This document shows positions 24,745 to 35,900 of a stretch of DNA of 64,000 nt, in pieces. The notes below the pieces were generated by a model. That model saw nothing but the letters and a program-made list of their open reading frames with translations. It made no database searches and was not told where the DNA came from. The translations under genes and the position numbers were made by a program. The first letter of the stretch is position 1. Each line of letters opens with the position of its first letter. Source of the stretch: Argentina anserina (taxonomy: Eukaryota > Streptophyta > Magnoliopsida > Rosales > Rosaceae); NCBI RefSeq assembly GCF_933775445.1, contig NC_065873.1, forward strand, positions 8,804,001-8,868,000. Reading direction: 5' to 3'.

Positions 24745-25275
24745 GTGTTTTACATATCGGATATATTGGCGATATTTAGAAACCGATAACATATCCCCAT
24801 ATTGATTGACTTTATCGGTCAACGGTCAAAATATTGGTTAAACTCTGATATATCGGGTCAATATCGGACTGACTCTATTTTTATTTTATTTTTCAATATT
24901 TTTTCCTCTTTCCTTTGAAAAATTTATATATATTTTTTTTCAATTTTCATATATTTTTTTTATTTTTTCATAGATATGATGAATTACAAGCCTAACTAAT
25001 CATTCGTATACACCTTTTTTTTAATTATTTGGTGTCGTTCGTGTGTTATAATTGTAAAACAAATTAACTAATTTTCCTCTAGTTTATACCATTCATGTGT
25101 TTTTTTTTCAATTTGATTCCGTGTTCTTAGCTTATATGGTATCGTTTTAAGTGTAAGTTTATAAATATAATATATTTTTTGTTAAATATAAGCAAATCTG
25201 ATAAATCTGATACATATCGATATATCTCTGATATATTTTTTTATCCCCCGACTGATACGGTAGATGCAGAATGAG
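24745..25275. mobile_element. Degenerate TIR element rich in ATATCGG motifs
   Basis: The left side (GGCGATATTTAGAAACCGAT near 24769) closely matches the end of the element at 39484-40367. The right side (GATACATATCGATATATC near 25201) is its inverted counterpart. The middle is AT-rich, with no coding frame. Exact ends and a target duplication could not be fixed, so boundaries are approximate. Confidence 0.45.
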
Positions 25276-26414
25276 ATTTTCTTTTTATTGAAATCTCAGA
25301 ATGAGTTAGGTTATATTTGTTGGAAAATAAAAGAGAAAAAAATCTGAGTTAAAGTTAAAATTTAGAGAATTATAGTTATATTTTGTTAAATTTGTATTGT
25401 TGACTTGTAATAACCCTATTTTTCAAAACGATATTTGGTTTGATTTGAATTCAATAAAGTTTGTGAGATTTAATTAGAATGAATTTGATTGTTGGCGACT
25501 TTATGAAACGAAAACGGAAACGTTCTCGGAACGTTTGATTAGAAAAAACGTTACCTTTCCGAACGAATATATGGACTTTTATTCCGTTGCTCGGTTGTGA
25601 AAACTTCCTTCACGAAAGTTATAGAGCTCGTCGATACGAGATCGTGGACGCTTCACGCATTCGAATCGGAAGTCGTACGAGAAAGTTATTAACGTCGGAA
25701 GTTCATTTCCGATTTTGGAAACTAGTATAAATAGTTAAATATAGGAGTTAGGGTTTCCATTTCTGGAAACCCATACCCCGTGCCTCCCTCGAGCTCTCTC
25801 TCTTCTCTCGAGCTCTCTCTCCCTCCGAACGACCCCATCGGCGATCTCGCCCTCCAGCCCTCCATGGGCCGCACCGCCGTGCTCAGAAGGATCGTGCGAC
25901 CTTCCTCTCCAACCCCCGAGCTTGCGACGCACTGGCTCGCCGCCGAGACCTCCATCTCTCTCCCCGAGCCTCCCTCTGCATCGCACCGTGATCTCCGCCT
26001 CCAAGCCGCCTTGTCCCTCACCGCCTGACCCTGGAGCACCGCGTGACCCCCGCTGCAACCCTCAAGCTCGCTGAGCCTCGCACCCGCTCGCCACTGCTCG
26101 ACGACGAATCGAAGCCTCCACCGTGCGATTTAGGTAAGGTTTGATGAAATTGATTGTTGTGTGTGATTGTATGATGTTTTGGGAGTGATTGGGAGGATTG
26201 GGAATCGAATTGGAAGGATTTCGGAGGAGAATCGGAGGTGTAGAGGAGAATGGAGCACCGCCGCCTTAGGCGGCGCGTGTGAGTGCGTGAGGAGGTCCAG
26301 ATGTGGCCTTGGGCTGTGGAGGGGCAGAGGAGAAGGAAAAGGGGAGAAATGGGGCGGCGGTGGCGTGATACGCGCCGTGTTTGGCATTGGCGCGTGAACA
26401 GTGATTCCGAAGGG

Positions 26415-26575
26415 TAATTTTGTAATTTATTTTTACGTACGGTAAATGTAAAAAGGTGATTTACATACGGTAAATGTAAATTTTATTTACGTACGGTAAA
26501 TGTAAATGTAAATTACTTTTAGTAAATGTAAATGTAAATTACTTTTAGTAAATGTAAAATGTAATTTTGGAAGGG
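26415..26575. repeat. Tandem GGTAAATGTAAA repeats inside LTR copy B
   Basis: Units such as TACGTACGGTAAATGTAAA and TTACTTTTAGTAAATGTAAA recur about six times with partial periodicity. Downstream, 26640-26770 holds repeated GAATAGTA/GAACAGTA phrases. Neither occurs in LTR copies A or C, so this is a copy-specific expansion. Confidence 0.7.
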
Positions 26576-26999
26576 TAATTCAGTAATTATTAATTTACTA
26601 AGATAGTACGTACATTTGAATAGTATTTATAAGTACAGAAATATGCAAACAGTATGTACTCGTAACAGAGATACATATTGGATGTGTATTGTACAGTAAT
26701 ACATGAATAGTAATACGTGAATATTACACAGTGAATAGTACTCGATGAACAGTAAATTCTTAAAACCGAAAATTGCTAAACAGTAACCGATTATTACTGT
26801 TTCGGTATTTAAACGTTTACGAAACGCCTCTAAATTCTTTTCTTATCTTTTCAAGGTGATCGATAAATCAAGGAAATGATTTATGTTGGGAAATTGTGGA
26901 ATTACGCTCGAGTTGATAAGGTGAGTAAAATCTCACATATTTATGAATCTACCCTTGCGGTGAATTCAAGATTTTTGCAAGAGTTTTAAATATTGAAAT

Positions 27000-27435
27000 G
27001 CGACATGTATATGATATAGTGGAATATATATATATATATTGTGTAAATGGTAAATACGTACTTATATATATAGTTTGCTATATTATTGTTATCAATTCAT
27101 TGGAATTGGTCATTTCGATGACGAGAATTATATGACGAGCATGTGAATTAATTTGTACAATATGAGGTGTAATTATTGTACGTGATTTTAATGTGTTGTT
27201 AAACGTTTTGTCTTCGGACGTGTTTATGAATTATGACATGTATATGATATAATGGATTATATATATATTGTATAAATGGTAAATAAGTACATATATATAT
27301 TTTGCTATATAACATACTGTTATGATTTTATCGTGATGATGTCATTTCGATGACAACATATTATCGAGCATGTGATTTTGATTTGTACAATATGATGTGA
27401 GATTATTGTACGTGAATTTTAACATGGAGATTGTT
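27000..27435. repeat. Tandem duplication of about 230 bp inside LTR copy B
   Basis: The block starting ACATGTATATGATATA at 27004 and running through AATGGTAAATA, TTTGCTATAT, CATTTCGATGAC, CGAGCATGTGA and TGTACAATATGA is repeated from 27237. A third partial copy (TGTACAATATGATGTGAG) lies near 27469. The units are diverged by point changes and small gaps. Confidence 0.75.
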
Positions 27436-28301
27436 AAAAATGTTGAATTGTCTTCGGACTTGATTTTTGTACAATATGATGTGAGATTATTGTACGTGTT
27501 TGGCAAGTCGAAACCTAGCCTTTGGCCGGGCAAAAGTTACGATACAGTTAGAGCTCTAGTCTGTCTGCCGGAGACTGCATGTGAGGTAACGGGTGGTTAT
27601 CGGCTCATGAGTACTCATATTGTTTTGGATATTGGGTAGCGGGTGGTTACCCAATATCAGCGGTGTACTACGTGAGGGGTAACAGATGTGTATCAGCGTT
27701 CATTAGTACCCGTATTATAAATGTTTTTGGATAATCAGAAGGGTTGCCCGATTTCTCATGAGCACTTTCATTTCATATATTTTTGGGACAACCAGATGGG
27801 CCGTCCATTGACTCATGAGGGCATTTATATTTGTCGATTTGTGATTTTTCGTATATATTGATATGCGAATGATATTTTCATTTTACTCATACGAGCTATA
27901 AGCTTACCGGGTTGTGTTTACAATCCCGGTGCACTAATTCGATAGTGTAGGGGATAATTCTACAGGTGTTGATTAGTGGAGATTGAGTGACGACTTCGGA
28001 GATTCGAAGTCGTTCGTATCCTGCTTGTGGTGTGGTTTCTAGCGTGGATTTGCGTGTGAGAATTGGTGTGGATTTATTTGTGAGTTTTGTGAGAGATTGT
28101 GAGGATTATTACATTTCCATCTTATGTAATGCTGAATTATAAATTTGGGTTGTAATAATTGGTTTTCTGAGTTGTATTGAGAACTCAGTAATGATCCGCT
28201 GTGCATTTCAAATGATTTCGATTTCATTGAAATTGTTTAGTGTTTAACGACTTTGAAATTTTGAATTTTTAAGCTTGAAATTTTAGGATCGTTACATGAC
28301 T

Positions 28302-28667
28302 AATAATTAAACAATGGTTAAAAAACAAGATACATGTCATTTAATTTTAAAAATAGATGCGGATTTTCAGTCATTTCCCCTTTTACTTTTATCTGTTTCA
28401 CTCCTTCCAAGTCAAATCCCGGTCAAGACGTCACTCTCTTATCACTTGATTGGGTCTCCACCTCCAAAGCCCAGAAAGTCCTTCTAATCCAAATCTACTG
28501 CCTCCCCCACTGATCACCATCACCTCACCACCCCCCACCCACGTCATCTTCAAATCAGCAAATGCTACGTGTCCCCCTTCCTCACAGCCCGTCACTCTAT
28601 CACAAACTCTCAAAATATATCAACCCCTTATCGATCATGCACTCAGAAATCTAAAGCTCAGAGCACC
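28302..28667 (+). promoter_or_regulatory. Upstream region of the PB1 gene
   Basis: This 366-bp gap between solo LTR copy B and the PB1 start must hold the proximal promoter and 5' leader. 28480-28560 is C-rich (CCTCACCACCCCCCACCC) and AAAATATATC lies at about 28612. No certain TATA box was identified. The solo LTR ends only about 370 bp before the start codon, so it may bring regulatory sequence. Confidence 0.4.
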
Positions 28668-30134
28668 ATGGAGAACAACTACTCCTACAGCTCCTACCCC
28701 GACTCCGGCGACTCCTCGCCGCGCTCCCGCGAGGTCGACTTCGAGAACCCGCCGCCGTGGGAGGAGTCGTCCCAGCAGCAGCAGAACTACAAGGTCAAGT
28801 TCATGTGCAGCTACGGCGGCAAGATCCTCCCCCGTCCACACGACAACCAGCTCTGCTACACCGGCGGCGAGACCAAGATCCTCGCCGTCGACCGCTCCAT
28901 CAATCTCCCCGCCCTCCTCTCCCGCCTCTCCTCCCTCTCCGACTCCTCCGACGTCTCCTGCAAGTACCAGCTCCCCGGCGAAGACCTCGACGCCTTGATC
29001 TCCGTCACCAACGACGACGACCTCGACCACATGATGCACGAGTACGACCGCCTCTACCGCGCCTCCGTCAGGCCCGCCCGCATGCGTCTCTTTCTCTTCC
29101 CCCTCATCAACCACTGTGACAGCTTCGGGTCGGACCGCTCCGATAGGGATCGATTCGTCGAGGCTTTGAATTCGGGTCCCGCTCCACTGCCCGACCCGAC
29201 TCCCAAGCCTCCCGTTCAAAACAACGTTCACTTCATCCCCGGTTGGCCCAAGGCCGGCGTTGCTGCTGCTGTCACCTCCGCAGTACCTCCTCCTCCGCCG
29301 GCGTCGGATCAACTTCCACCTCCGCCTGAGTTTCAAGCCAGATCAGGGCTGGGAGACCGGGTCGTCGGGTCGGATCTGGTAGTGAGCCCGGTGGAGTTCC
29401 AAAGGCAACTGCAAGATTTGCAGAGGCTGCAAATCGGAGAGCAAACTGATCATCAGTACCACCGAAGAAAGAGCGACGACAACCTCGTCGGCGGCGGAGG
29501 AGGAGGCTACGGTGTCGCCGGTGATTACTTCAACATGCAGAAGGTGCCGGAAAAGCTTCCTGCTGTGACTGTGCCTCCGCAGGTTTCGGCTCCGGTAGGC
29601 TACTGGCCGGAGAATAAGCATGTATCAAGCGTGGGGTTCCCGGGGACGGTTGCTGGAGCACTACCCGATCATCATCAACAACAGTCCATGTACATGATCA
29701 ACGCGGGCGCGGGAGGAGGCGGTGTGTATCACGTGCCACCGATGGTGCGATCAGTGACCGGCCCAACCAGTCAAGGGTACTACCACATGCAGCAGCAGCA
29801 GCAGCAGCAGAGAATGCCTTCAGACGTTTACCGGGACCAGCCGGTATACGGTGCTATTCCTCAGCCACAGCAGCAAACGAGCAGTCTACCTCCGCAAGCG
29901 CCCAAGTACGTGGCTACGTACCCCGAAACGACGCCGTATACTCAGGTGGCGTACGACAGCGTGACGGGGAGGCAGGTTTACTATACTCCGCAGGGTGGAG
30001 GGGTTGTGCAGCCGCCGCAGCAGGCATACTCTGCCGTGGGCCCAGCGGCGGTTAGCGGCGAAATGCGAGTGGCGGGCGGGTTGAGCCAGGAGGGTAAGGT
30101 GGTGGGTTCAAAAATTCCTCAAACTTCCGTGTGA
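28668..30134 (+). CDS. PB1 (octicosapeptide/Phox/Bem1p) domain protein, 488 aa
   Basis: A single open frame encodes a PB1-domain protein. PB1 domains mediate homo- or heterotypic protein binding. The domain spans about residues 40-145: YKVKFMCSYGGKILPRPHDN gives the basic first strand with its lysine, and SVTNDDDLDHMMHEYDRL gives the acidic OPCA motif. The N-terminal lead (SGDSSPRSREVDFENPPPWE) is typical of this plant subgroup. The remainder is Pro/Gln/Gly-rich and disordered, with a Gln run near residue 380. I chose the ATG at 28668 because it starts at the conserved N-terminus; an in-frame ATG at 28569 would add 33 unconserved residues. The first half is strikingly GC-rich. It resembles Arabidopsis At5g64430 and At4g05150, whose functions are little known. 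Possible poly(A) signal AATAAA near 30179. Confidence 0.93.
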   Translation: MENNYSYSSYPDSGDSSPRSREVDFENPPPWEESSQQQQNYKVKFMCSYGGKILPRPHDNQLCYTGGETKILAVDRSINLPALLSRLSSLSDSSDVSCKYQLPGEDLDALISVTNDDDLDHMMHEYDRLYRASVRPARMRLFLFPLINHCDSFGSDRSDRDRFVEALNSGPAPLPDPTPKPPVQNNVHFIPGWPKAGVAAAVTSAVPPPPPASDQLPPPPEFQARSGLGDRVVGSDLVVSPVEFQRQLQDLQRLQIGEQTDHQYHRRKSDDNLVGGGGGGYGVAGDYFNMQKVPEKLPAVTVPPQVSAPVGYWPENKHVSSVGFPGTVAGALPDHHQQQSMYMINAGAGGGGVYHVPPMVRSVTGPTSQGYYHMQQQQQQQRMPSDVYRDQPVYGAIPQPQQQTSSLPPQAPKYVATYPETTPYTQVAYDSVTGRQVYYTPQGGGVVQPPQQAYSAVGPAAVSGEMRVAGGLSQEGKVVGSKIPQTSV

Positions 30135-30646
30135 TTTTTCTTTATTTCAATTTTATTTATGTATTTACATCTTATATTAATAAAATAAGAAACTATTAGT
30201 TTATTAAATTCCAAAATCTATTGGTTTGAAGAATCAAAATATAAAAATGAAAAGAAAAAATATAAGGAAATAAAGAAAGAGAAACATAACTACTTATTAT
30301 TATATCTGTTTTGTTTTTTTTTCTTACAATTTCTGTTAAAAAAAACTAAATACAACACACGGATTGTAGTTACCATGAAAGCAAGATATTTAGTAGGGAA
30401 AATTATCAAAAAAAAAAAAACAAAGTACTTCTTCTAATTCTGTTGTTTTCAATAAAAACTTGAGGTTTATGGATGATTTTCCTGGACCTTTTAGGAATGA
30501 TCAGTGCATATGTGTTAGGGAAATTGTATAATCATGGTTGAACATCTATAGAGAGTGAAACCAAACTCGTCGAAGTAGTAGGCATTCATCTCGATGAAAG
30601 CCATACACTTTTATATTTATGAGAAGGAAGTCTTTTATTAATAAAA

Positions 30647-31782
30647 GAGAAAAATTCACCAACAGTCCCTGAACTCATGTGGTAAGGACAGTTTGATCCC
30701 TGACCTTTAAAAAGGATCAAAGAGATCCCTGAACTCTTATTCTGATATCAATAAGGTACTTCTGTTAAAACTTTTAGAATATTCCGTTAAAATATTCTTT
30801 TTCTGTTAATTTTGTCATTTTGTTAAAATTTTGACAGAGCATGGTGGACCTAATTCTTAAAATTTATTTTTCTAAGCAGTTTACTAATCTTTAAATCTAC
30901 CCTATATACTCAAAGGTAAACAGTTATTTTATCATCATAGCACTTATCATATCTTCTAGACTTAAGTTTTTAGCGTTTGCTAAACTGTCTTTAAAAGAAT
31001 TGCAACAAGAAAAAGAAAAATATAAAAAACTAGAAAGAAATAGAAAGAACCTTCCAAGAAATACAAAAAATTATTGGGATATTATCTACAGAATACATCG
31101 TAGAATCTACGCATCCCAAGAAAATATCGAAGTTCTTCAAGAAATGTTTGAAGAAGATCAGAAACCTCTTCACATTTTGAGCATCGGTTAGATTCGCCCT
31201 AGCTGGTATCAGAGCTTGTTTCGCTCAGAAACAAGTGAAGATCAGGCTTATGCCACAAAATTGGCTCCTTTTATCCAATAAAAAAAAAGTCAGACCTAAA
31301 AATTACCAGTCTTTTTGTACTGAAAAAGCTATTGATAAGTGGCAAGTGTGCTTTTATTCAAAACATATTCAAGAAAGCCAGTACTCCATAAAATACGTTT
31401 GTAGAATATTAAATATCCTAAACGACGAACATATTCATTTCCAAAAGGAGATTGGAGTAGCAGATATTGATCCGTTAAGACCTAGCCTGATTGAATTTCT
31501 AGATTATCTATATAAAGAAAAAGACAATAACAAAGTTGCAGAACTCGAAAGGTTTAATCTTCGATTAGATCAACTCAAAAAAATAAATTCCCAACTAACA
31601 AATAACAAAATGACAAAATTAACAGAAAAAAGAATATTTTAACGCAATATTCCAAAAGTTTTAACAGAAGTACCTTATTGATATCAGAATAAGAGTTCAG
31701 GAATCTCTTTAATCATTTTTAAAGGTCATGGATCAAACTGTCCTTACCACATGAGTTCAGAGACTGTTGGTGAATTTTCCTC
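30647..31782. mobile_element. Pack-MULE-like element with ~178-bp TIRs, TSD TTAATAAAA
   Basis: The ends are long inverted repeats of about 178 bp (30647-30826 and 31605-31782). Shared words in the same order include AAAATTCACCAACAGTC, TGAACTCATGTGGTAAGGAC, TGATATCAATAAGGTACTTC and TTAATTTTGTCATTTTGTTA. Perfect 9-bp duplications TTAATAAAA flank it (30638-30646 and 31783-31791). That combination defines a Mutator-like element. There is no transposase; instead the 780-bp interior carries two frames and a primer-binding-site-like motif, so it looks like a Pack-MULE that captured foreign sequence. Confidence 0.88.
31000..31642 (+). pseudogene. Captured retroelement-like segment (two ORFs and a Met-tRNA primer site)
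   Basis: Two plus-strand frames lie inside the Pack-MULE. The first (about 30990-31191) is Lys/Glu-rich and probably helical (LERNRKNLPRN, ASQENIEVLQEMFEE). It stops just before TGGTATCAGAGC (31204-31215), the initiator-Met tRNA primer-binding sequence of LTR retrotransposons and plant pararetroviruses. The second (31235-31642, 135 codons) contains NYQSFCTEKAIDKWQ and a heptad-like C-terminus (VAELERFNLRLDQLKKIN), and its last codons run into the right TIR. The layout recalls a retroelement leader plus first ORF. I cannot name the source, and no gag zinc finger, protease or polymerase is present. Confidence 0.45.
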
Positions 31783-31791
31783 TTAATAAAA

Positions 31792-32935
31792 TCAGGAGGG
31801 AAGTTTGTTAAAGTTTTGAACTACCTAAAATGTTCATAGTTTATTAATATCTTAATTATGTCTGTATATGGTACTAAGAGTACGATTGTAATTTACAAAT
31901 TATAAAAGTGAAAAAAAAAGATAATATAAGAGAGAAATAAGGAGAAAATCATGATCTTACAATTCAGTCTAAATTAATAATAACTATCAACTATTGTGAA
32001 GATAACTATGTAAACTATCCATTGTCAATTTATTTCTTTTTATGAAATATTTTTTTTTATTTCTATGAAAGAAAAAAAAATGTAACACACGGAGTGGAGT
32101 GTGTGTCATGATGCTAGTAAGATGAAAGTCATAAACTGAATTGATATATATAGCTCATATATAACATGGACAATATGTTATAATATACTCACAATTAGGA
32201 GTGTCAAAATATTAGTATCATATATATACGATTTAGAAATTTCATTTGAATTGGAAATCCCTTTAACTTATTTACTCTAGCCAGTAGTAAATTTCCATTT
32301 TTTTCTTATAATTTTGAGAAATCTGACTGATGAATTCGGATATGAAGTGGTTAATTCTCAATAGATGCCCTACATATTTGGAACGATTAAGGAAAACACA
32401 AACCATTTTCTTCCTTGTGATGCAATCCACCATTGCAAGGAAGAAAACAAAACGATTTGGTAGTTTTGCAAATAATGGTGGAGTGTCCTGACTCGCAAGA
32501 TATCAATTCAAAGGGTTCTAACAAGAATATCTTCTCAATGTGTGCCCATCCCTCATATGAAAAACAACACATATCATATGCATTAACCATCAAAGATTCA
32601 AAGTCATCACTTAAACATTACAGGTGTGAAGTTGTAGTTAGTTAGCTCTAGACAACCGTCGTAATAAATCTCCAGACTGAAAGAGACCCCAGATTAAATT
32701 ATAAACTCCTCGAATTCCAACAGACGTGTGCATTTTCCGACGAAAACAAACACAAGGTTACAAACCCCACTTTGTTTGTTGCTACCTATTTCCTTTGAAT
32801 TCAAGCAAGCTAGGAGGATGAGTCTATCTCTTTCTTATCTTAGTTTCTTAGCAACTCATTCATCTTGATCACCACCACCTCCAGTCTAGGGACTTGTCCT
32901 TGTTGGTACGTTGTCATGTTTTAACATTTGGCTGC
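31792..32935. other. AT-rich intergenic DNA
   Basis: No supported gene. Frames at 32387-32593 (minus) and 32433-32645 (plus) overlap each other and show no domain. The right edge is the target site of LTR copy C. Confidence 0.5.
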
Positions 32936-32940
32936 AGCTA

Positions 32941-35900
32941 TGTAATACACCGAAAATCAGTATCTATTTTTCCAATGAGTTTCCCGATATTTTTAAGTTG
33001 GTCGTTGTCTAATTTATTTTACAAGGGTGAAAACGAAAGTGTTTGAACGTTTAATTTCTCGAAAACGTTCCATTTAAAGGGTCTGAGTGTTGACTTTTTA
33101 TTCGTTGAGAATCTTAGGAAACTTCCTTCATATAAATTGTAGTCGCGTAATTTGAAGATCATATGAAGAAGCTATGAGCAATAGATATTTTTAGGTTTCG
33201 GTAATTTATAAGTATAAATAGGAAAATCTTCATTAGGGTTTTCATTTTTTGTGTGACATTATCTCTCCTCTCTTTCTTTCTCTCTCTCGCACGTCTCCTT
33301 TACTATCAAAGTTTTCCTTCTAACCCGACCCGATCCGAATTTTCTGACAAACTTCGGTAGTTCCAGGTGACGGAGACAGCCCAGATCTCTTCATCTCCTC
33401 CGCGTGTGCCTCCCTGTGGTGGTCGCTTGCGCCAGTTCGCATTGAGATGCACAAATCGAGGGCTAGAAGCCAACCTGACTACCCGTTGGCGACTCGACTT
33501 ACGTTTCCAGTTTTTCAGCGAGTTCTGATGGTTCTAAACACCGAGGCCGGTTTGAACTACTCCCTCTCCTCCTTGCAACGATCCCAGTGGTAGTGGGTTG
33601 AGGCATTTTGAGCTGAGAACGAGAAATCGAAGAGCATGGGTTAACGGCGGTGACTCGATCTCTCTAGATGTTCTCGGCTCTATTGCAACAAGTTTTCAGT
33701 CATATCTTGCGCTGCTTCTTCTCCTAGACACGACAGCTTAAGCCTTATAGCTCAATTCCAAGAGTAGAGTGTCCAACATTTCCTTGGCGGCAGTGCTTCC
33801 TTGCCTGCATTGTTTTGTTGATTCCTGGCATTCTATCTAAGCTCCAAGTAAATAAGACCCTTTCATTACTCTGATTTACTTGTTAGTTGGAGTTGAGAGA
33901 GTTAGTTCAATGGTTTAGGAGTGTTGGTGTATCCTACGATGATATGCTCATTAGTACGAGCGTTTTGGTATGCTACCTGTGAATATGTAGTTATCATTAC
34001 AGCGTGATAGGATTATTTCATAGTTCGATTTAGGTGGTGGTTGATTAGTATGGATTGAATCATTTGTTAGACTTGTTCATATGACTTTCTGCAGTTTGGG
34101 GTAGTCGGAGATTTTAATTATTCTCTTGTGAAGTTGTCTCAAGTGGCTTAACTTTGAGTTTTAGTTAAGTGAGGATATGAGGACCTTAACCATGTTTTTA
34201 TGCCATAAGTGATGTTGAGTTGTGACCTTGATATGATTATGTACGTTTTACCTTGCGTGGAGTGGTTGCAGGGATAAGTGTTTTCAATGTTTATGTAGAA
34301 GACGCAGCGGGATTTCGAGGTGAGTAAACCTCACTTGTTACAAATTTAATTTGAGTGGTTAATTAACATAGTCCATGTATTATTAACTTATCAAAATTGT
34401 TCTAAAAATATGTTTTGGTTTTTGTTACGGGTGTTAAATCTGGGGACCTAACCTCGTAGCCTTGTATTCCGATGTGTCAGCTCAGTGGGACCTGCACACA
34501 ACCCAAGTCAAAGTCAAAGGGTCAGCGATGCGCCGGCCTTTGACCCTCCGAAACTTAAGTGAGAATCTGGTGTGGGATAAGCTCGAGAGTTAAGGACTTA
34601 GGAATATGTTACCTCTATTAGATGGTTCAAGTAGCCTGTTTATAGGTGCATTGGGAAATGTGCATGGCTCTTCCTCTAATGTGGGAGTGTGCACCAGCGC
34701 ATATCGTCTGTCATTTAGGTGGGCCACTGTGAGTGGCGTTAATGATGATACACATCCATGTAGTAAGGTTACCGGACCGGATTGCTCACCAGTTGGGCTT
34801 GCTAGGGTTCCGGCCACCGGTCCGGCGGCCGAAATTAGAGGAGATTAAGCCGGAGATCATCTCATTCAGGGGGTGGTGTTATCAGTTTTAAATTATGTGA
34901 ACTTGATTGTCTACAGTTCATGGATAAGTAAAATGGTATTTTAATATAATGATTTTAGAAAATTTTGGTGATTATGGACTATGATTAATGGTTGAGAATG
35001 AAATTGGTGTATGTATATTGATATTGATATGATATAGTCAATTTATATATGGATATTAAATGATAATAATAATATACATATATATGTTGCTATATATATT
35101 TAATATCCTTGAATGTGTTTATATGTAATATGTAGGAAGCGATCGGAAGAGAAGAAAATGTACATTCGATAAATTGGTTTATTGAATGTGGATATTTGAT
35201 AATGTTGGCGGAATGGGCCGGAATGGAAGAAAATGTACATTCCGGTAATCTGGTTTATTAGTATGATGTTATTATATCGTGTTGTCGTGGAGTTACTTAG
35301 ATTTTAATACAATGTTATCATGGTTGGATTGATTATATTGTACATGTTGTTTTAACATATGAGTTTTGTTAAAACGTATTATGGTATTAAGATCTGGTGA
35401 TGTCAAGTAAATCGGGAATCAAGTATTTGGCCGACTGGTTGGTTACGATCAGTTAAACCTGTAGTTTGTCTACCGATTCACGTATGAGGGGTAACCTAGT
35501 GGGGTTATCTGGGTCTCATGAGTGCATGCTTTTAAAAGGAAATTTAATTGCGAGATTTTTTGTTAGTTGTTGAGTTGTTAAATTCTCAAATTATGATTTT
35601 GTCATGCATTTCCCTTTGAGAAAGGGATATGGAGTTTTTAATAATAAAACCAAAGTATACATTTCCCTTTGAGAAAGGGATATGATTTTGTCATGCATTT
35701 CCCTTTGGGTTGCGTTGTTGGTTTTCTCGTCCACTTCATTCTGTTGTAAATTTAAGTAAGTTTATGAACTACTATTTTATGCAAAAACCATTAACATTTA
35801 TCATTCATTTATGCGTGTATATGATGTGGAATGTAAATGTCGTTGCTTATATATTATAAGCATGTTATTCTTGAGTCAAGTATGCTCATACGAGCTTCAA

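Larger units (their letters stand above)
25406..28296 (+). mobile_element. Solo LTR copy B, 2891 bp, TSD TGACT
   Basis: It starts TGTAATAACCC and ends GGATCGTTACA, and is flanked by TGACT on both sides (25401-25405 and 28297-28301), the 5-bp duplication left by LTR-retrotransposon integration. No internal region is present, so it is a solo LTR. In order it holds a GAAAACGG-rich U3-like part, TATAAATA (25726-25733), an AGGGTTTCC leader, a GC-rich stretch with open frames (25735-26397), a repeat-rich middle, and GCTTACCGGG (27900) near the end. LTRs this long with TGTAAYAACCC starts recall Ty3-type (Tekay-like) elements, an inference only. Confidence 0.85.

Noticed and set aside
25735..26397. 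GC-rich ORFs as a host gene
   Set aside because: They lie inside solo LTR copy B, downstream of its TATA box, and change frame between LTR copies.
28569..28667. Upstream in-frame ATG for the PB1 gene
   Set aside because: The added 33 residues are unlike the family; the conserved N-terminus starts at 28668.
28450..28998. 182-codon plus-strand frame overlapping the PB1 start
   Set aside because: It is low-complexity Pro/Ser/Thr/Arg sequence in another frame of the PB1 gene.
28635..29336. 233-codon antisense frame across the PB1 gene
   Set aside because: It is a shadow of the GC-rich PB1 coding strand; the sense frame has the conserved PB1 motifs and the antisense one has none.
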